Under the pieces are notes generated by a model, which did not search any database, had not been told where the DNA came from, and saw only the letters and a program-made list of their open reading frames with translations. Positions 6,342 to 7,838 of a stretch of 7,838 nucleotides of DNA are shown one piece after another; within the stretch, counting starts at the first letter, position 1, and the number at the start of each line of letters is the position of its first letter. The stretch covers positions 1 to 7,838 of the forward strand of contig JBFLXN010000129.1 of assembly GCA_040755715.1 (NCBI GenBank), in the 5' to 3' direction. The position numbers and the translations under genes were made by a program. The stretch is from JBFLXN01 sp040755715 [NCBI: Candidatus Edwardsbacteria bacterium]. Its GTDB lineage: Bacteria; Edwardsbacteria; AC1; JBFLXN01.

Positions 6342-7175
6342 TCAGTATTCTGCCAGCGTTCCGTCTCTTCGCACCTTACGGTCAACGATGGCAAAGATGG
6401 AGAGTCCAAAAGCCACCCAGACAATCCCGATAATTAACAACCGGGCTAAGCCAGTCAGCACACTAAACCCCATTTTTTCGCCAATTAAGAAATGTCGGAC
6501 GGTCATAATGCCGTAAGTGGTAGGAATTGACAAAGCAATCTTCTGCAAGATTTCAGGAAAAACCGCCAGGGGATAAGCAATTGGTGTGACAATGGAAATG
6601 AGCGTATGCAAGGCTTCGGCGATAATCCAGCCTTCTTTATAAATGAGGGCTAAGGCAGAAACCATCACACCTAAACCGTAGAGAGCAATCATCATCACCG
6701 CAATAACCATCAAAGAGGGTAAAATACCCTCAATTTTCAAAACTACGCCAAAAATAAAATAGACTAACACCATTTGAACCAAAATAATCAACCCTTGATG
6801 GGCAGTAGAATGTGTGGCCATTCCTGCCACATAGACCCAGCGGGGAACCGGTGTAGTAAAGATTGATTCCAATGTGCCGAACCACTGTTCCTTGCGCAGG
6901 GCGAAACCCATCGCCCAAACCGCGGTATTCAAAAGTCCCATAAAGATGTAGCCAATCACTGTATAAGTAATCACATCGCCTGTTCCAGTAAGTTTGGCAA
7001 GCGAAGCCGAGTGTTTTCCACCAACGATTGCTACACCATACAAAATAAATGGTAGAACCCAGAAGAGCGGTTCAATCATTCCCCTCACGAAATCAACTCT
7101 ATAGGTCAGTTCAATCTTCCATTCTTTGATACTTTCGGCGTTTATCGCCCGGAGGTAATGTTTGATTTTTTGCAT
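6342..7175 (-). CDS. ABC-2 type transporter permease
   Basis: This is an inner-membrane subunit of an ABC-2 export system, 277 residues, the normal family length. The ATG at 7175 has AAAAGG ten bases upstream. After an amphipathic start (about 1-30) there are roughly six hydrophobic helices, near 33-52, 68-92, 126-146, 151-178, 182-206 and 240-263. The family signature loop EQWFGTLESIFTTPVPRW lies at 96-113 between helices 2 and 3, where ABC-2 proteins usually contact the ATPase. The C-terminus RKVRRDGTLAEY matches the common cytosolic ending of the family. No ATP-binding subunit is present on either side in the window: upstream is an unrecognised small protein, downstream an aldehyde dehydrogenase. 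The ATPase must lie elsewhere or beyond the right edge. The substrate cannot be told; drug, lipid or polysaccharide exporters share this subunit type. Confidence 0.92.
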   Translation of the reverse strand: MQKIKHYLRAINAESIKEWKIELTYRVDFVRGMIEPLFWVLPFILYGVAIVGGKHSASLAKLTGTGDVITYTVIGYIFMGLLNTAVWAMGFALRKEQWFGTLESIFTTPVPRWVYVAGMATHSTAHQGLIILVQMVLVYFIFGVVLKIEGILPSLMVIAVMMIALYGLGVMVSALALIYKEGWIIAEALHTLISIVTPIAYPLAVFPEILQKIALSIPTTYGIMTVRHFLIGEKMGFSVLTGLARLLIIGIVWVAFGLSIFAIVDRKVRRDGTLAEY

Positions 7176-7190
7176 AAATTCTATACCTTT

Positions 7191-7283
7191 TCATTTGACA
7201 ATCTCTGCGAAAAGTTCGTGTTTCAACCTTTCTCTTATTTTTTGTCTATAACTCTGAGGATGTTCCTCTGTATAGAACTTCCA
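7191..7283 (-). pseudogene. Out-of-frame second copy of the small protein's C-terminal tail
   Basis: In a frame one base off from the 7246-7665 gene, the minus strand reads W-K-FYTEEHPQSYRQKIRERLKHE-LFAEIVK and then TGA at 7193-7191. This matches the end of the neighbouring gene (NFYTSGILNRQIRERVKHEV): FYT, RQ, I-RER, KHE and an acidic residue shortly after are shared. Codon differences in the best-matched core are mostly synonymous (AGA/AGG, GAG/GAA, TTT/TTC), the mark of once-selected coding sequence. Its stop lies 15 bases before the permease ATG, with the permease ribosome site directly after it. It is either the true end of the gene after a one-base frameshift near 7284-7290 or the remnant of a tandem paralogue. 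Confidence 0.6.
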
Positions 7284-7665
7284 TATAGACCTCGTGTTTA
7301 ACTCTTTCTCTGATTTGACGGTTTAATATGCCACTAGTATAAAAGTTAAGAACCTCATCTGTTCTTTTCTTTTCTTTTTCAAACTCTGGCAATATGCTTT
7401 TTAGATATTTCTCATCTTTGGGAACACGAATATCTTTCAATCCCAGCTTAAAAAATATCTCTAGAAAACGCGCCTCCTCTTCTGAACGACATTCTAAAAA
7501 ATATTCCTTCTTTCTGCCATACCAGGTATAAAATAGCTTCCAGCCAAAAAGGTCTTTCTCTATTCTTAAATTTTCAGGAGAATATTCCAGCTCAACTTTA
7601 CGCAAAGATTTTTTAGGCAAAGACAGGACTTTTTCTCTATACATCTCTCCAAGTAGTTTTCTCAT
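7246..7665 (-). CDS. Conserved-looking small basic protein of unknown function, possibly frameshifted at its 3' end
   Basis: I do not recognise this 139-residue protein. The ATG at 7665 has AAGGG nine bases upstream; another ATG three codons earlier (7674) directly abuts that Shine-Dalgarno and is less likely. It is rich in Lys, Arg, Glu and aromatics, with no signal peptide or membrane helix. Residues about 25-60 look like beta strands (KVELEYS, WKLFYTWYG, KEYFLEC). They are followed by helix EEEARFLEIFFKLGL, the segment DIRVPKDEKYLKSILPEFEKEKKR, and a basic helical tail with RQIRERVKHE near 116-125. The last residues (about RGTSSEL) have no counterpart in the second tail copy that follows in another frame, suggesting this stop is the product of a frameshift. 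It precedes the permease, probably in the same transcript. Confidence 0.65.
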   Translation of the reverse strand: MRKLLGEMYREKVLSLPKKSLRKVELEYSPENLRIEKDLFGWKLFYTWYGRKKEYFLECRSEEEARFLEIFFKLGLKDIRVPKDEKYLKSILPEFEKEKKRTDEVLNFYTSGILNRQIRERVKHEVYMEVLYRGTSSEL

Positions 7666-7674
7666 CGTCTGCAT

Positions 7675-7679
7675 CCCTT
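7675..7679 (-). promoter_or_regulatory. Shine-Dalgarno deciding the start of the small protein
   Basis: AAGGG on the minus strand. It touches the first ATG (7674) but is nine bases from the second in-frame ATG (7665), so the second is the likely start. Confidence 0.6.
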
Positions 7680-7778
7680 AATAAATTTTTTACAACTACA
7701 TTCTTAATTGCATATATAGTTACTGGTGAAAAATTATTTATTCCAACAAAAAATAGTGATTTCCAGTCTGATTATTTC

Positions 7779-7807
7779 TTGAGTATCCTCGGAAATTATG
7801 ATATAAT
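7779..7807 (+). promoter_or_regulatory. Strong sigma70-type promoter of a plus-strand gene beyond the right edge
   Basis: TTGAGT (-35, 7779-7784) and a perfect TATAAT (-10, 7802-7807) are separated by exactly 17 bases. Transcription would start near 7813-7816, about 15 bases before the Shine-Dalgarno, giving a very short leader. It points away from all genes in the window, so it serves a divergent gene starting just past 7838. Confidence 0.8.
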
Positions 7808-7832
7808 TTAAATGTCAAAAAATTTCCGAGGA
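7786..7832. promoter_or_regulatory. Perfect 12-bp inverted repeat flanking the -10 box (candidate paired operator)
   Basis: TCCTCGGAAATT (7786-7797) is the exact reverse complement of AATTTCCGAGGA (7821-7832), with a 23-base spacer holding the -10 box and the expected start site. The left arm lies between -35 and -10 and the right arm overlaps the Shine-Dalgarno. The centres are 35 bases apart, about 3.3 helical turns. Because the left arm is upstream of the expected start site, transcripts from this promoter would not contain both arms. This favours two protein-binding sites over an RNA hairpin. Confidence 0.75.
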
Positions 7833-7835
7833 GGT
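7828..7835 (+). promoter_or_regulatory. Perfect Shine-Dalgarno at the right edge
   Basis: GAGGAGGT, a near-complete complement of the 16S rRNA tail. The window ends three bases later, so the start codon is expected within about the next ten bases. It overlaps the right arm of the inverted repeat, so a repressor bound there would also cover the start of the gene. Confidence 0.75.
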
Positions 7836-7838
7836 TAA

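Noticed and set aside
6206-6433. Open frames on both strands across the permease/dehydrogenase gap
   Set aside because: Low-complexity Pro/Gly/Arg products derived from the GC-rich inverted repeat, with no protein-like character.
7700-7750. Minus-strand promoter for the small-protein/permease genes (TTGGAA, TATATA)
   Set aside because: The region is AT-rich and a promoter is expected there, but no pair of boxes has acceptable spacing.

Overview
The window looks like chromosome from a Gram-negative (two-membrane) bacterium, probably an uncultured candidate-phylum member of the wider FCB / WOR-3-like lineages. This rests on three things: AT-rich DNA with the standard genetic code; a very large outer-membrane-type beta-strand protein of a kind common in those lineages (DQNLPIQPEGTTE, AGSEKVWLDG and G-x-G-x-GDY motifs); and several short dispersed repeats typical of such genomes. 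The phylum assignment is inference.

All supported genes lie on the minus strand. In the direction of transcription, from right to left, they are: (i) an unrecognised small basic protein (7246-7665), followed by a second, out-of-frame copy of its C-terminal tail; (ii) a complete six-helix ABC-2 transporter permease without an ATPase partner in the window (6342-7175); (iii) an NAD(P)-dependent aldehyde dehydrogenase of the lactaldehyde / non-phosphorylating GAPDH-like branch (4807-6222); (iv) a soluble GAF-GGDEF diguanylate cyclase with intact catalytic and inhibitory sites (3644-4666); and (v) a secreted protein of about 1158 residues ending in a beta-barrel-type C-terminal Phe (147-3623). The cyclase and the surface protein are only 20 bases apart and are probably cotranscribed. 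The permease/dehydrogenase and dehydrogenase/cyclase gaps (about 119 and 140 bases) each hold a repeat element, so the dehydrogenase may be only loosely linked to its neighbours.

The right end (about 7675-7838) is a divergent intergenic region. It holds a near-consensus sigma70-type plus-strand promoter, a perfect 12-bp inverted repeat whose arms flank the -10 box, and a perfect Shine-Dalgarno sequence at the very edge. A tightly controlled plus-strand gene therefore starts just outside the window.

The strongest leads are: a 7-bp tandem repeat that encodes the hydrophobic core of the surface protein's signal peptide (candidate phase-variable switch, with all three frames encoding the same heptapeptide); the paired operator-like sites at the right edge; and the duplicated, frame-shifted tail between the small protein and the permease. 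No CRISPR array, tRNA, rRNA, transposase or recognisable defence system was found.
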